Origin: Actinomycetota bacterium
GTDB lineage: Bacteria > Actinomycetota > Actinomycetes > S36-B12 > CAIYMF01
Reading direction: 5' to 3'
DNA length: 64,000 nt
Assembly (NCBI GenBank): GCA_026393115.1
Contig: JAPLAU010000008.1
Location: 186,001 to 250,000 of the forward strand
Under the pieces are notes generated by a model. That model had not been told where the DNA came from. It ran no database searches and saw nothing but the letters and a program-made list of their open reading frames with translations. Positions 26,904-34,543 of this stretch are shown one piece after another. The first letter of the stretch is position 1. Each line of letters opens with the position of its first letter. The position numbers and the translations under genes are program-made.

Positions 26904-27314
26904 CGGGTGGATCTCCAGCGCCGCGAGGCCGGCTGGCTTTATCCACTCGACCTCTTTGCTCTCGCTACTAGTCTTAAGCTCGCCGCCTAGCAGCCTGGCC
27001 GAGAAGCAGATCGAGAATTGCTGGCGGACCTCGCCGTCGTCGTACGCCATGACGTGGTTCGGGTTTGTGTAGAGACCGGTGACCCCAGATACTTCGACGT
27101 CGTACCCAGTCTCTTCCTTGACCTCCCGAATGACAGTGTCCGAGATTGATTCGCCGACGTCATGCCCGCCACCAGGCAATGCCCAGAGGTTGTTATCAGT
27201 CTTGTGGATCAGCAGGATCTCCCCGGCGTCGTTTTGAACTACCGCGACAACCGAGGGGACGACGCTGTTCGCTTTCGGAGCGTTGGGGTCGTCGATGTAG
27301 TCAATCCGCGCCAC
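26844..27314 (-). CDS. Nudix hydrolase, candidate AICE immunity factor (Pif-like)
   Basis: 156 residues with a complete Nudix box: GGGHDVGESISDTVIREV then KEETGYDV. It starts at GTG 27314, one base after the stop of the upstream XRE-type regulator, giving the N-terminus ARIDYIDDPNAPKANSVVPS that is usual in this subgroup. In the AICE pSAM2, the Nudix protein Pif provides transfer immunity. The position beside the element's regulator suggests an equivalent role, but a housekeeping nucleotide hydrolase carried as cargo remains possible. The end overlaps the convergent HD gene by 60 bases. Confidence 0.85.
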   Translation of the reverse strand: MARIDYIDDPNAPKANSVVPSVVAVVQNDAGEILLIHKTDNNLWALPGGGHDVGESISDTVIREVKEETGYDVEVSGVTGLYTNPNHVMAYDDGEVRQQFSICFSARLLGGELKTSSESKEVEWIKPAGLAALEIHPSMRLRIAHCLEGRTQPYIG

Positions 27315-27315
27315 G

Positions 27316-28119
27316 TCAGCGCCCAGCCAATTGCGGTTCGCGCACATCGGCAACATCGCTGCTGTCCGATGACCGCGCCAACTTCCAAGTCCGCTCAAAC
27401 CCGTCCATGAAGCCGCTGAACACGGTGCCATCGTCCATCCGGCGCAGGTGGATTATTGGGTTATGACTGGCTGGCGAACCATAGACGTGCGTATTTGCGA
27501 GCAGATCATCGTCGAATCGAAAGATCGAGTTGTAGAGCGTCGCGCCATGCTGAGCAACAGTGACGTTGGCCTCGTCTAGCAGCGGCGAGAACTGCTGCCA
27601 CGTGTGCTCGCAGCGGGATCGCATCATTCCTCGGATCTTCTCCTCTTGTCCGCGCAGTGCGACTGCAGCGCTTTCCGGATCACCGAGAAGCAGTCGGATC
27701 TCGACGCCCTGCGATGCACGCGAGCGCAGAAGCTCGACGCAGTTCGGCACGCTGTCATGCAAGAAAGAAGCCCCGTAAGCGAGCACGTCGATGTGCTGCT
27801 GCGCTTGGGAAATCAGGCTCATCCAGGTCTCCGGTGCGACTGCTGTGCGGCTCGGGTAGAACTCGACGAATTCAGCCTTCCCCGCTCGTTTGACCTGCGC
27901 TTCGCTGGCAGCGCCGGGCCAGAGAAAGTTGGCGTCCGGCTGGACGAGTGCCGCCACGCTGAGACGGAACCGGCGGTGAGGCTGGCGGCCTGTCGTGACC
28001 CAGCGTTCAACGGTCTTCTCGTCGACCTGGACCTCCTGGGCAAGCAGCTCGTACGTGATGCCCTTTGCGGACAGCGCAGCTCGAAGCCGCTCGTTCGGAC
28101 CAGATTCTTTCGTGCTCAT
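27316..28119 (-). CDS. XRE-type regulator with DUF5919-like C-terminal domain
   Basis: 267 residues. The N-terminal helix-turn-helix (NERLRAALSAKGITYELLAQEV then DEKTVERWVTTGRQPHRR) is of the actinobacterial AICE regulator type. The C-terminal ~165 residues (LISQAQQHIDVLAYGASFLHD, GVEIRLLLGDPES) resemble DUF5919 or a PLD-like fold without the HKD motif. ATG 28119 is chosen as the first Met before the HTH; no strong ribosome-binding site. Divergent from the pra-tra-rep operon with palindromes in between, so it is the likely transfer/replication repressor (KorSA analogue). Confidence 0.83.
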   Translation of the reverse strand: MSTKESGPNERLRAALSAKGITYELLAQEVQVDEKTVERWVTTGRQPHRRFRLSVAALVQPDANFLWPGAASEAQVKRAGKAEFVEFYPSRTAVAPETWMSLISQAQQHIDVLAYGASFLHDSVPNCVELLRSRASQGVEIRLLLGDPESAAVALRGQEEKIRGMMRSRCEHTWQQFSPLLDEANVTVAQHGATLYNSIFRFDDDLLANTHVYGSPASHNPIIHLRRMDDGTVFSGFMDGFERTWKLARSSDSSDVADVREPQLAGR

Positions 28120-28152
28120 CGCGGTGCGACCTCTCAGTGGTGTCCTGCACTC

Positions 28153-28193
28153 AGGGACGTTTCTATCAGATCGAGACGTCTTGAAACGTCCCT
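28153..28193. promoter_or_regulatory. Operator between the XRE regulator and pra
   Basis: AGGGACGTTTC (28153-28163) and GAAACGTCCCT (28183-28193) form a perfect 11-bp inverted repeat, with a further GAGACGTCTT palindrome between. Three related half-sites in a divergent promoter region suggest cooperative binding of the element's regulator. Confidence 0.65.
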
Positions 28194-28200
28194 CAGCGCA

Positions 28201-28260
28201 GTGTTGGCGTCCCCGTCTTTCGCGATCACATGAGTGCAGCCCCAAACGGGGCACCAACAC
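28201..28260 (+). other. Structured leader of pra
   Basis: GTGTTGG (28201-28207) can pair with CCAACAC (28254-28260). The inner arm CCCCG competes with a small GCCCC-AAAC-GGGGC hairpin (28239-28252). The structure ends two bases before the AGGGAG ribosome-binding site of pra. Confidence 0.45.
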
Positions 28261-28272
28261 AGGGAGAAACTC

Positions 28273-28662
28273 ATGCCGAACTACGCAGTGGAATCAAACA
28301 AGCAGCCGATGATCGCGACCGGGATCGTCGAGGAAATCAAGGAATGGGAGGACAAGCCGGGTGGCGGTCGTCGGCCTTCAGACCGTCAGGCTCGCGACGA
28401 AGCGACGGGGATGCCGCTGTGGGGCGTGGAAGTGCTGTACCAGCAGTCCGCCTTTGGCCGGATCTCCGCGGTGACGGCCAAGGTCGAGATCGGCGCTCAA
28501 GACCTCCCTCACGTTGCTCCGCTCACGCCGGTGACCTTCATCAACCTCTCCGTTGATGTGCGGGCAAACAAGACAGGGAACCTCATCGAGAACTGGCGGG
28601 CGGACTCACTCGTCGATTCGACCTCGAAGGTCTCCGCCGGCACGACCAAGGCAGCAGCGTGA
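28273..28662 (+). CDS. AICE replication/excision activator (Pra-like)
   Basis: 129 residues. The DEATGMPLWGVEVLY segment followed by VTAKVEIGAQDLPHVAPLTPVTF matches the small actinobacterial proteins annotated as plasmid replication, integration and excision activator (Pra of pSAM2). In pSAM2, Pra activates rep-xis-int. ATG 28273 follows AGGGAG by six bases. First gene of the pra-tra-rep-xis-int operon; its TGA overlaps the next ATG. Assignment is from memory of the family pattern. Confidence 0.72.
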   Translation: MPNYAVESNKQPMIATGIVEEIKEWEDKPGGGRRPSDRQARDEATGMPLWGVEVLYQQSAFGRISAVTAKVEIGAQDLPHVAPLTPVTFINLSVDVRANKTGNLIENWRADSLVDSTSKVSAGTTKAAA

Positions 28663-30092
28663 TGCGCGCGCTGACCGTCGCAGGTAAGACGGCGAAAACG
28701 ACCGCACGGGAACTCTGGTGGCTGACGCGGGGATCTGCGCGAGTGCTTTGGCGGTACCCAAAGACAGCAATGGTGGTCTGGCTTGTTCTTGGTACGGCGT
28801 GGATTCAGGGCAATTGGAGCGCGATCACGTTCGCGGTGATCGTGGCTGTGAGCTTCACGGCTTGGTGCCGGCTCGATGAAGCGTCGTTCAGGCGCACGAT
28901 CTCGACCCCTCTGTGGCGGCGTCGGCGCAAGAAGTGGATCAAAAGGAATTGGGCGCATATCGCTTCGAGCTGCAGCCTTTCGAGCACGAGTGAACGGCAT
29001 TCCATTTGGACCGGCCAGACATCCAAGATGACCTACGTCCCGCGCCTTCGCCGGATGCGCTGGACTGGCCTTCGCCTTGAAATCGATCTGGGACTCGTCA
29101 TGGGTCAGACGGTCGACGATGTCGCCGTCGCAAGCGACCGTCTCGGACATGCGGTCGATGCCGAACGCGTCCAGGTCCAAGCCGTGGGCCGCTCAGCCCG
29201 GGTGATCTTCTCGTTCGCAAACCTGCTCGGCACGCCCTTTGATGCGCGAGTCCCTGCCGTCAATGAATCGGCTGATCCTCGCCGGATCTACATGGGTATT
29301 GCTGAGGACGGATCGCCTTGGACCGTTTCGCTTGGAGCTTCGACGCTGGTCGCCGGTTCGTCTGGTGCGGGCAAGGCATCGCTGATCTGGGGCCTGATGT
29401 TCGGCCTCGGGCCGTCGATCAAGGCACAGACGGTCACCGTTTACGGAATCGACCTCAAGGGCGGCATGGAACTCACGATGGGCGAAGCGCTATTCACCCG
29501 ATTCGCGACACGGCCTGCAGATGCCGTCGAACTCCTGGAGCAAGCCGCCGCTGAGATGAGCGAACGCGCACTGCGCCTTGGCGGCCATACGCGCCAGCAC
29601 TATCCGTCCGTCGCTGACCCGCTCGTGGTGGTCTTGATCGACGAGCTTGCAGCGATCACCGCCTATCTGAATGATCGCCCGCTCAGGCTGCGAGCCGAGG
29701 CCGCAATCAGCCTGCTGTGCTCTCAGGGACGTGCCGTGGGATACACGGTCTTCGCGTGCTTGCAGGACCCGCGCAAGGAGGTCGTGCCGAATCGCGGTCT
29801 TTTCACTCAGATGATCGCGCTGAGGCTCAAGGACACGTCGGAAACGGTGATGGTCTTGGGGGAGGGTGCCTTGGCTGCTGGGGCGCGCTGCCACCAGATC
29901 CCGCGCTCGCAGCCAGGTGTCGGATTCGCGATTCCCGAAGAGGGCGGGTCGCCAGTTCGCGTGCGCGCGGGATTCGTATCCGACGACGCGATTCGCCTCG
30001 CGGCTGCGCGCTTCCCAGCACATCGGGTGATCACGCTTCCTCAGGAGGACTACACGAGCACTGTCGAGACGGAAACGAAGTCCGCGAAATGA
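28662..30092 (+). CDS. FtsK/SpoIIIE-like conjugative DNA translocase (TraSA-type)
   Basis: 476 residues. Two N-terminal hydrophobic helices (~35-75), then an FtsK-type ATPase with Walker A AGSSGAGKASL and Walker B LVVVLIDELAAI. The residue after the P-loop Lys is Ala followed by Ser, a variant also met in AICE translocases (GKGS). In AICEs this single protein moves double-stranded DNA between mycelial cells. The start ATG overlaps the pra stop, and the stop overlaps the rep start. Confidence 0.87.
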   Translation: MRALTVAGKTAKTTARELWWLTRGSARVLWRYPKTAMVVWLVLGTAWIQGNWSAITFAVIVAVSFTAWCRLDEASFRRTISTPLWRRRRKKWIKRNWAHIASSCSLSSTSERHSIWTGQTSKMTYVPRLRRMRWTGLRLEIDLGLVMGQTVDDVAVASDRLGHAVDAERVQVQAVGRSARVIFSFANLLGTPFDARVPAVNESADPRRIYMGIAEDGSPWTVSLGASTLVAGSSGAGKASLIWGLMFGLGPSIKAQTVTVYGIDLKGGMELTMGEALFTRFATRPADAVELLEQAAAEMSERALRLGGHTRQHYPSVADPLVVVLIDELAAITAYLNDRPLRLRAEAAISLLCSQGRAVGYTVFACLQDPRKEVVPNRGLFTQMIALRLKDTSETVMVLGEGALAAGARCHQIPRSQPGVGFAIPEEGGSPVRVRAGFVSDDAIRLAAARFPAHRVITLPQEDYTSTVETETKSAK

Positions 30093-31579
30093 AAGCGGAC
30101 ATGGTCACTGACGCTGACGTCGCCGGACTCGCTGAGTCTCACGGCGTGTGCACGCGGCCAGTCCTCACCCGAGCGACCGACATCGCCACTCACCGGGAAC
30201 GGGTGGTGATGCTCGCGTGCGGATCGACGTTGGAGAGCAAGTGCGTCCCGTGCGCCCGCAAGGCCCGTCGCCTGAGGATGGTGCAGTGCCGGGAAGGCTG
30301 GCATCTGGTGGATGACCCGGTCCGCGTCGCTCAGTCCGCCGATGATGACGACGCCGATCGGGGCGAAGGGGAGCATGCCGATCGGAGGGTTCGCTCGACT
30401 CGTCGCCGTCAGGACGTGCCTCAGCTCCCAAAGATCCCGATGGATCAGCGCACGACTGGGCAGACCTTCGTGGGGAATGACGGCAAGACCTACCGCCCGT
30501 CGATGTTCTTGACGGTGACCCTTCCGTCGTACGGAAAAGTGCTGCCGGATGGAACTCCCGAAAACCCGGAGAACTACGACTATCGACGTGCAGCTCTCGA
30601 TGCGCTGACGTTCTCCGACCTGGTTGACCGGCTCATGCAGAACCTGCGTCGCTGCGCCGGTTACAAGGTGCAGTATTTTGCGACCGTTGAGCCGCAGCGC
30701 AGGCTCGCGCCGCACCTCCACGCAGCGATTCGAGGGGTGCTGCCGAGGGAGGTCATTCGCCAGGTCGTGGCTGCCACTTACTTCCAGCTGTGGTGGCCAC
30801 CGCTGGACTCGTCGGCTGCGCTGCCGGTCTGGTCCGCGTCGGCGGGCGCATTCGTCGAGCCGCTCTCGGGCTCACCCCTGCCGACCTGGGCTCAGGCCCT
30901 CGATCAGCTTGGCAATGATCGTTTCGCGACGCCGATCCATGTGGCGCGATTCGGCAAGCAGCAGGACATGCAAGGAGTGATTGCGGGCTCGCCCGACGCG
31001 GAAAAGCGCATCGGTTACCTGACCAAGTACCTGGCCAAGTCGATGACCGAACCAATCAACTCCGGATCAGACGAGGACCGTCAGCGCGCACACGCTGAGC
31101 GCCTGCACGAGCACGTCCGCATTCTTCCCTGTTCCGAGACCTGCGCGAATTGGCTGCGCTACGGAGTCCAGCCGACCAACTGCGACGCTTCAATGATTCC
31201 CGGCAATTGCAGGCGGAAAGCTCACCAAGCCGAGCATCTCGGCTACGGGGGCCGTCGGGTCCTGGTCTCCCGCCAGTGGACCGGGAAGGCCCTGGCAGTC
31301 CACCGTGCTGACCGAGCCGAAGTCGTGCGCCAGACGCTCGAAGCTGCGGGCATCGAGATGGACGCTCATGGCATCCCGGCCACGAGTGAAATCGGAAATG
31401 GCGATCCGCGTAACGTCGTCTGGTCGCTGGTAAAGGCAGGCGAGATCGGGCGACGCTCTTACCGCACGCTGCTCTTGGGTGAAGTCGCGCGAGCAGTGCG
31501 TTGGCGGTCCGACTACGAGCGGGCCAAACGCGCTGGGCCTCTTGATCAATTTTCGTCTGGTCCGGTCGCGGCGGCGTGA
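30089..31579 (+). CDS. AICE replication initiator (RepSA-like, HUH type)
   Basis: 496 residues. N-terminal CxxC motif (ESKCVPCARKARR) and C-terminal Cys region. The HUH motif is PHLHAAIRG, and the candidate catalytic Tyr lies in RIGYLTKYLAKSM. This is the plan of rolling-circle initiators used by pSAM2-class elements to replicate after excision. ATG 30089 overlaps the translocase stop (ATGA); ATG 30101 is an alternative. It lies upstream of xis and int in the same operon. Confidence 0.85.
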   Translation: MKADMVTDADVAGLAESHGVCTRPVLTRATDIATHRERVVMLACGSTLESKCVPCARKARRLRMVQCREGWHLVDDPVRVAQSADDDDADRGEGEHADRRVRSTRRRQDVPQLPKIPMDQRTTGQTFVGNDGKTYRPSMFLTVTLPSYGKVLPDGTPENPENYDYRRAALDALTFSDLVDRLMQNLRRCAGYKVQYFATVEPQRRLAPHLHAAIRGVLPREVIRQVVAATYFQLWWPPLDSSAALPVWSASAGAFVEPLSGSPLPTWAQALDQLGNDRFATPIHVARFGKQQDMQGVIAGSPDAEKRIGYLTKYLAKSMTEPINSGSDEDRQRAHAERLHEHVRILPCSETCANWLRYGVQPTNCDASMIPGNCRRKAHQAEHLGYGGRRVLVSRQWTGKALAVHRADRAEVVRQTLEAAGIEMDAHGIPATSEIGNGDPRNVVWSLVKAGEIGRRSYRTLLLGEVARAVRWRSDYERAKRAGPLDQFSSGPVAAA

Positions 31580-31589
31580 GGTGCCCACG

Positions 31590-31793
31590 ATGGAACGCCT
31601 TCTGAATATCGACGAAGCCGCCACCGCTCTGGGCACCAGCCCGCGCTTCCCTCGCCGCCTCATCAGTGAGCGCCGCATCAGGTTCGTTCGCGTCGGTCGG
31701 CACGTGCGAATCCCCGAAAGCGCGATCGTCGAATACACCGAAGCTCAGACCGTCCTGCCGCTTCAACGATCACGTCGTGGGCGGGTGGCGTAG
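31590..31793 (+). CDS. xis: Excisionase, helix-turn-helix (HTH_17/MerR-like)
   Basis: 67 residues: MERLLNIDEAATALGTSPRF, then RRLISERRIRFVRVGRHVRIPESAIVEYTE. This is the standard small AICE/phage excisionase fold, which bends att DNA to favour excision. ATG 31590 is preferred to GTG 31581. The TAG overlaps the integrase GTG. Confidence 0.88.
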   Translation: MERLLNIDEAATALGTSPRFPRRLISERRIRFVRVGRHVRIPESAIVEYTEAQTVLPLQRSRRGRVA

Positions 31794-32923
31794 TGGCGAA
31801 CCGATCCGGCAAACGCGCCTTTGGCCACCTTCGCAAGTTGCCATCCGGGCGCTTCCAAGCCAGCTACATCAACCCAGCGGGTTTGCGTCAGCGGGCACCC
31901 GACACCTTTGAATCTCGGGCAGCGGCGGGGGACTGGCTGACCGTCCAAGAATCCACGATCTTGCAGCAGACCTGGACCGATCCGACCCTGCGCAACATCG
32001 CCTTCGGCCCGTACGCTGAGCGGTGGATCAAAGAGCGAGCCGGCCTGCGGCCCCGCACCATCCAGCTCTACGAGTGGATGTTCGAGCGATACCTGAAATC
32101 AACGCTCGGTCCGATGAATCTTTCGGCAATCGATCCGGCAGTCATCCGAAGTTGGCGGCTCAACCTCCTGACGCTCGGCAACTCCGAGACCATGGTGGCG
32201 AAGGCCTATCGACTCCTGCGTGCCATCTTCAACACCGCAGTCGAGGACGAGCTGATCCGCCGAAATCCCTGTCGCATAACGGGCGGAGGCACAGAGAAGC
32301 CCAGTGAACGGCCAGTTCTCGAACTACCTCAAGTGGTCGCCTTAGCCGCCCTCATACCCCAGCGGCAGAGGTCAATGATCCTTCTCGCGACCTTCGCCAG
32401 TCTGCGCTACGGCGAAGTGACCGCGCTGCAACGAGCCGACGTCGACTTTGAGGCCGGAACGGTCTCGATCAATCACGCATTCACAGAAGTCCCCGGAAGA
32501 GGGTTGGTTCTCGGACCGCCCAAGTCTCGCGCTGGAGTCCGAACAATCGCCGTTCCCTCGACGGTCATGGCCGCGCTGAAAGATCACTTCCAGCGTTACG
32601 TCAGCGACTCCCCGGACGCGTTTGTCTTCACTGGGGTCAAGGGCAAGCCGATCCGCCGCTCGCACTTCAACGGCCTGGTCGACTGGAAAGCCGCTGTTGC
32701 CGAGATCGGTGTGCCGCAGCTCCACTTCCACGACCTTCGTCACACGGGCAACACGCTCGCCGCGTCGTCCGGCGTTTCTACCCGTGACCTCATGGCTCGG
32801 ATGGGCCACGACAGCATGAACGCCGCGCTCATCTATCAGCACGCGACGAAGCAAGCGGACAAGAAGATTTCGGACTCGCTCGACGCCCGGTTGCGTGCCG
32901 CAGACGGCGAATCGGGCAGCTGA
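31793..32923 (+). CDS. int: Tyrosine-recombinase integrase
   Basis: 376 residues. N-terminal arm-binding region and SAM-like core-binding domain (~60-150), then the catalytic domain with Arg in FASLRYGEVTALQRAD, HxxR in LHFHDLRHTGNTLAA, the second His in MARMGHDSMNAA and Tyr in LIYQHATK. All catalytic residues are present. It lies 125 bases from the tRNA-Gly gene that serves as the attachment site. The GTG start overlaps the xis stop. Confidence 0.95.
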   Translation: MANRSGKRAFGHLRKLPSGRFQASYINPAGLRQRAPDTFESRAAAGDWLTVQESTILQQTWTDPTLRNIAFGPYAERWIKERAGLRPRTIQLYEWMFERYLKSTLGPMNLSAIDPAVIRSWRLNLLTLGNSETMVAKAYRLLRAIFNTAVEDELIRRNPCRITGGGTEKPSERPVLELPQVVALAALIPQRQRSMILLATFASLRYGEVTALQRADVDFEAGTVSINHAFTEVPGRGLVLGPPKSRAGVRTIAVPSTVMAALKDHFQRYVSDSPDAFVFTGVKGKPIRRSHFNGLVDWKAAVAEIGVPQLHFHDLRHTGNTLAASSGVSTRDLMARMGHDSMNAALIYQHATKQADKKISDSLDARLRAADGESGS

Positions 32924-32958
32924 GCTACTCGTCTCGCTGCGGGTCGGACTCGACTCCT

Positions 32959-32978
32959 AATCGCACGCAAATCGCACG
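32959..32978 (+). repeat. Candidate integrase arm-type sites, right end
   Basis: AATCGCACG at 32959-32967 and again at 32970-32978, 11 bp apart as at the left end (18959-18978). Confidence 0.6.
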
Positions 32979-33048
32979 AACGGGCACCGACCTAGGACTT
33001 CGACCTTCACAAATCAGCCATTCTGGCCGCTGACCTGCGCAAACTCTG

Positions 33049-33094
33049 TGGAGCGGGTGAGGGGAATCGAACCCCCGTATACAGCTTGGGAAGC
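33049..33094 (-). other. attR: element-supplied 3' half of tRNA-Gly
   Basis: The 3' half of the intact tRNA-Gly gene, matching the left copy at 18829-18874 at 39 of 46 positions, with the identical core CAGCTTGGGAAGC at 33082-33094 over the anticodon loop. Integration restored a complete tRNA gene. Confidence 0.82.
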
Positions 33095-33122
33095 TGATGT
33101 TCTGCCATTGAACTACACCCGC
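33049..33122 (-). tRNA. tRNA-Gly (CCC)
   Basis: 74 bases with encoded CCA. Acceptor GCGGGTG pairs with CACCCGC, the D-arm GTTC/GAAC closes, the anticodon stem CAGC/GCTG holds the loop TTCCCAA giving anticodon CCC, and the T-arm loop is TTCGATT. Discriminator base is U. It is the AICE insertion site; its 3' half derives from the element. Confidence 0.95.
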
Positions 33123-33190
33123 GTGCGCAGCCCTTGAGCCTCGACTCTGACGATTATGCCGGGCTCGGTCGCTGACCAGGGCTCGGATCC

Positions 33191-33263
33191 GCCTTCACCC
33201 GCCTTCACCCGCCTTCACCCCGGCCCCCACACCCCCTTCACCCGGCCCCCACACCCCCTTCCG
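33191..33263 (+). repeat. C-rich tandem repeats
   Basis: Three copies of the 10-mer GCCTTCACCC (33191-33220) run into two copies of a 22-bp unit starting CCGGCCCCCACACCCCCTTC. Simple-sequence slippage is the likely origin. Confidence 0.85.
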
Positions 33264-33340
33264 CATCGGGGGCACCCAAGCACCTACCTAGCGCGCTCAG
33301 GCGCCCCAGCCGGTGGTGCTTGCGGAAACGCTGGGGTAGA

Positions 33341-33377
33341 AAAACTGCGCCTATGCGTGCTTAATGTCCCCCCATGC
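33341..33377 (+). repeat. Dispersed intergenic repeat, copy 1
   Basis: 37 bases matching 47750-47786 with one mismatch. Each copy ends in a C6 run able to pair with a nearby G run (here 33368-33373 with 33385-33390), and each is followed by G-rich sequence. Confidence 0.8.
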
Positions 33378-33430
33378 AAGATGAGGGGGGCGACGGGGGG
33401 AAACGGGGCGACGGGGGGACCGGGGGAGGG

Positions 33431-34540
33431 TTAGCGGGAGATCATTTCGGTCGAAAGCGTGAACTTCTCGAGCACTTCAGGAATGGGGTCGACGCCGATA
33501 CCCGGTCCGGTCGGAACCCGCACGTAGCCGTCCTCAAGCACGAACGGCGTTGTGAGGTCCTCGGCAAAGTAACGACTCGACGCGGACGTATCACCGGGCA
33601 GCAAGAAATTCGGAAGCGCTGCAAGGGCAACGTTCGCTGCCCGTCCGATTCCGGTCTCAAGCATGCCGCCACACCACACCGGAATTGCGCGCTCGGCGCA
33701 CACGTCGTGAATGCGCACGCCTTCGAGGTATCCGCCGACGCGACCTGGCTTGATGTTGATGATGGTGGTCGCGCCCAGCTCAATCGCATCCACTGCAATC
33801 GACGACGACACGATCGACTCGTCGAGGCAGATCGGTGTTTGCACCTGCGTGGCAAGAATCGCGTGACCGAGGATGTCTTCTTCATCAAGTGGCTGCTCAA
33901 TCAGCAACAGATCAAACTCGTCGAGCTGCGCCAGATGCGCGCCATCGGTGCGCGTGTACGCGGTGTTGGCATCGACCTGCAGCAACATGTCCGGACCGAA
34001 CGTCTCGCGCACCATGCGCACGGGCTCGGTGTCCCATCCCGGCTCGATCTTGAGCTTGATGCGCAGGTAGCCCTCGTCGAGGTAGCCGCCAACAGCCGCC
34101 TCAAGTTCGGCGAGTGAATCCATGATGCCCACGGAAACTCCTGCGGGCACGCGGTCTTTCACCGCGCCGAGGTACGACGCGAGCGATACACCGGCACCTC
34201 GCAACTGCGCATCGAGCACGGCCGTTTCAAGGGAAGCCTTCGCCATGCGATGTCCCTTGGCCCACTTGAGCGTGGGCGCAACACCTTCGGCGGTGAGGTC
34301 GTCGCCGAGCGCAAAGAGATCGGGAAGGAAGAACGAGCGAACAACGTCGATCGCACCGTTGAAGTACTCGCTGGAATAAGCAGGGCGGTCCATTGCAACG
34401 CATTCGGACCAGCCTTCGCCGACGTCAGTGATGACGTGGACGAGCAAGACTTCGTGGCGAGTGTCGGTTCCGAATGACGTACGGAACGGCGACACCAGCG
34501 GGACGTTCACCATACGCAGTTCAACGTGTTCAAGTCTCAC
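33431..34540 (-). CDS. menC: o-Succinylbenzoate synthase-like enolase-superfamily enzyme
   Basis: 369 residues of the muconate-lactonizing/OSBS subgroup. The catalytic Lys pair is RIKLKIEP, the metal ligands are Asp in QVDANTAY, Glu in LLIEQPLDEED and Asp in CLDESI, and the opposing Lys is in INIKPGRVGG. MenC dehydrates SHCHC to o-succinylbenzoate in menaquinone synthesis; related enzymes racemise N-acyl amino acids, and no other men gene is nearby, so promiscuous activity is possible. GTG 34540 has GGAGG seven bases upstream. It starts three bases after the stop of the upstream membrane-protein gene. Confidence 0.85.
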   Translation of the reverse strand: MRLEHVELRMVNVPLVSPFRTSFGTDTRHEVLLVHVITDVGEGWSECVAMDRPAYSSEYFNGAIDVVRSFFLPDLFALGDDLTAEGVAPTLKWAKGHRMAKASLETAVLDAQLRGAGVSLASYLGAVKDRVPAGVSVGIMDSLAELEAAVGGYLDEGYLRIKLKIEPGWDTEPVRMVRETFGPDMLLQVDANTAYTRTDGAHLAQLDEFDLLLIEQPLDEEDILGHAILATQVQTPICLDESIVSSSIAVDAIELGATTIINIKPGRVGGYLEGVRIHDVCAERAIPVWCGGMLETGIGRAANVALAALPNFLLPGDTSASSRYFAEDLTTPFVLEDGYVRVPTGPGIGVDPIPEVLEKFTLSTEMISR

Positions 34541-34543
34541 GGC

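Larger units (their letters stand above)
18829..33094. mobile_element. Actinomycete integrative and conjugative element (AICE) with zinc-uptake cargo, ~14.2 kb
   Basis: Bounded on the left by a displaced 3' half of tRNA-Gly (18829-18874) and on the right by the 3' half of the intact tRNA-Gly (33049-33094). The two are direct repeats offset by 14,220 bp and match at 39 of 46 bases. Integrase is next to the tRNA, preceded by Xis, Rep, FtsK-like translocase, Pra, and an XRE/Nudix pair: the pSAM2-type order. Cargo is a zinc-scarcity cluster, a DUF433/DUF5615 pair, YibE/F and HD-domain genes. All core genes appear intact, so excision is conceivable. Confidence 0.88.
33123..33430. other. Gene-free repeat-rich region
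   Basis: No coding frame is supported. From left to right it holds C-rich tandem repeats, a repeat shared with 47750-47786, and a G-rich tract of runs of four to six G up to the menC-like stop. Confidence 0.7.

Noticed and set aside
29717-30088. Rep start far upstream at 29717
   Set aside because: It would overlap 370 bases of the translocase in another frame; ATG 30089 gives the usual ATGA coupling.
33191-33263. CRISPR-like array
   Set aside because: Units are 10 and 22 bp, contiguous and without spacers; simple tandem repeats.
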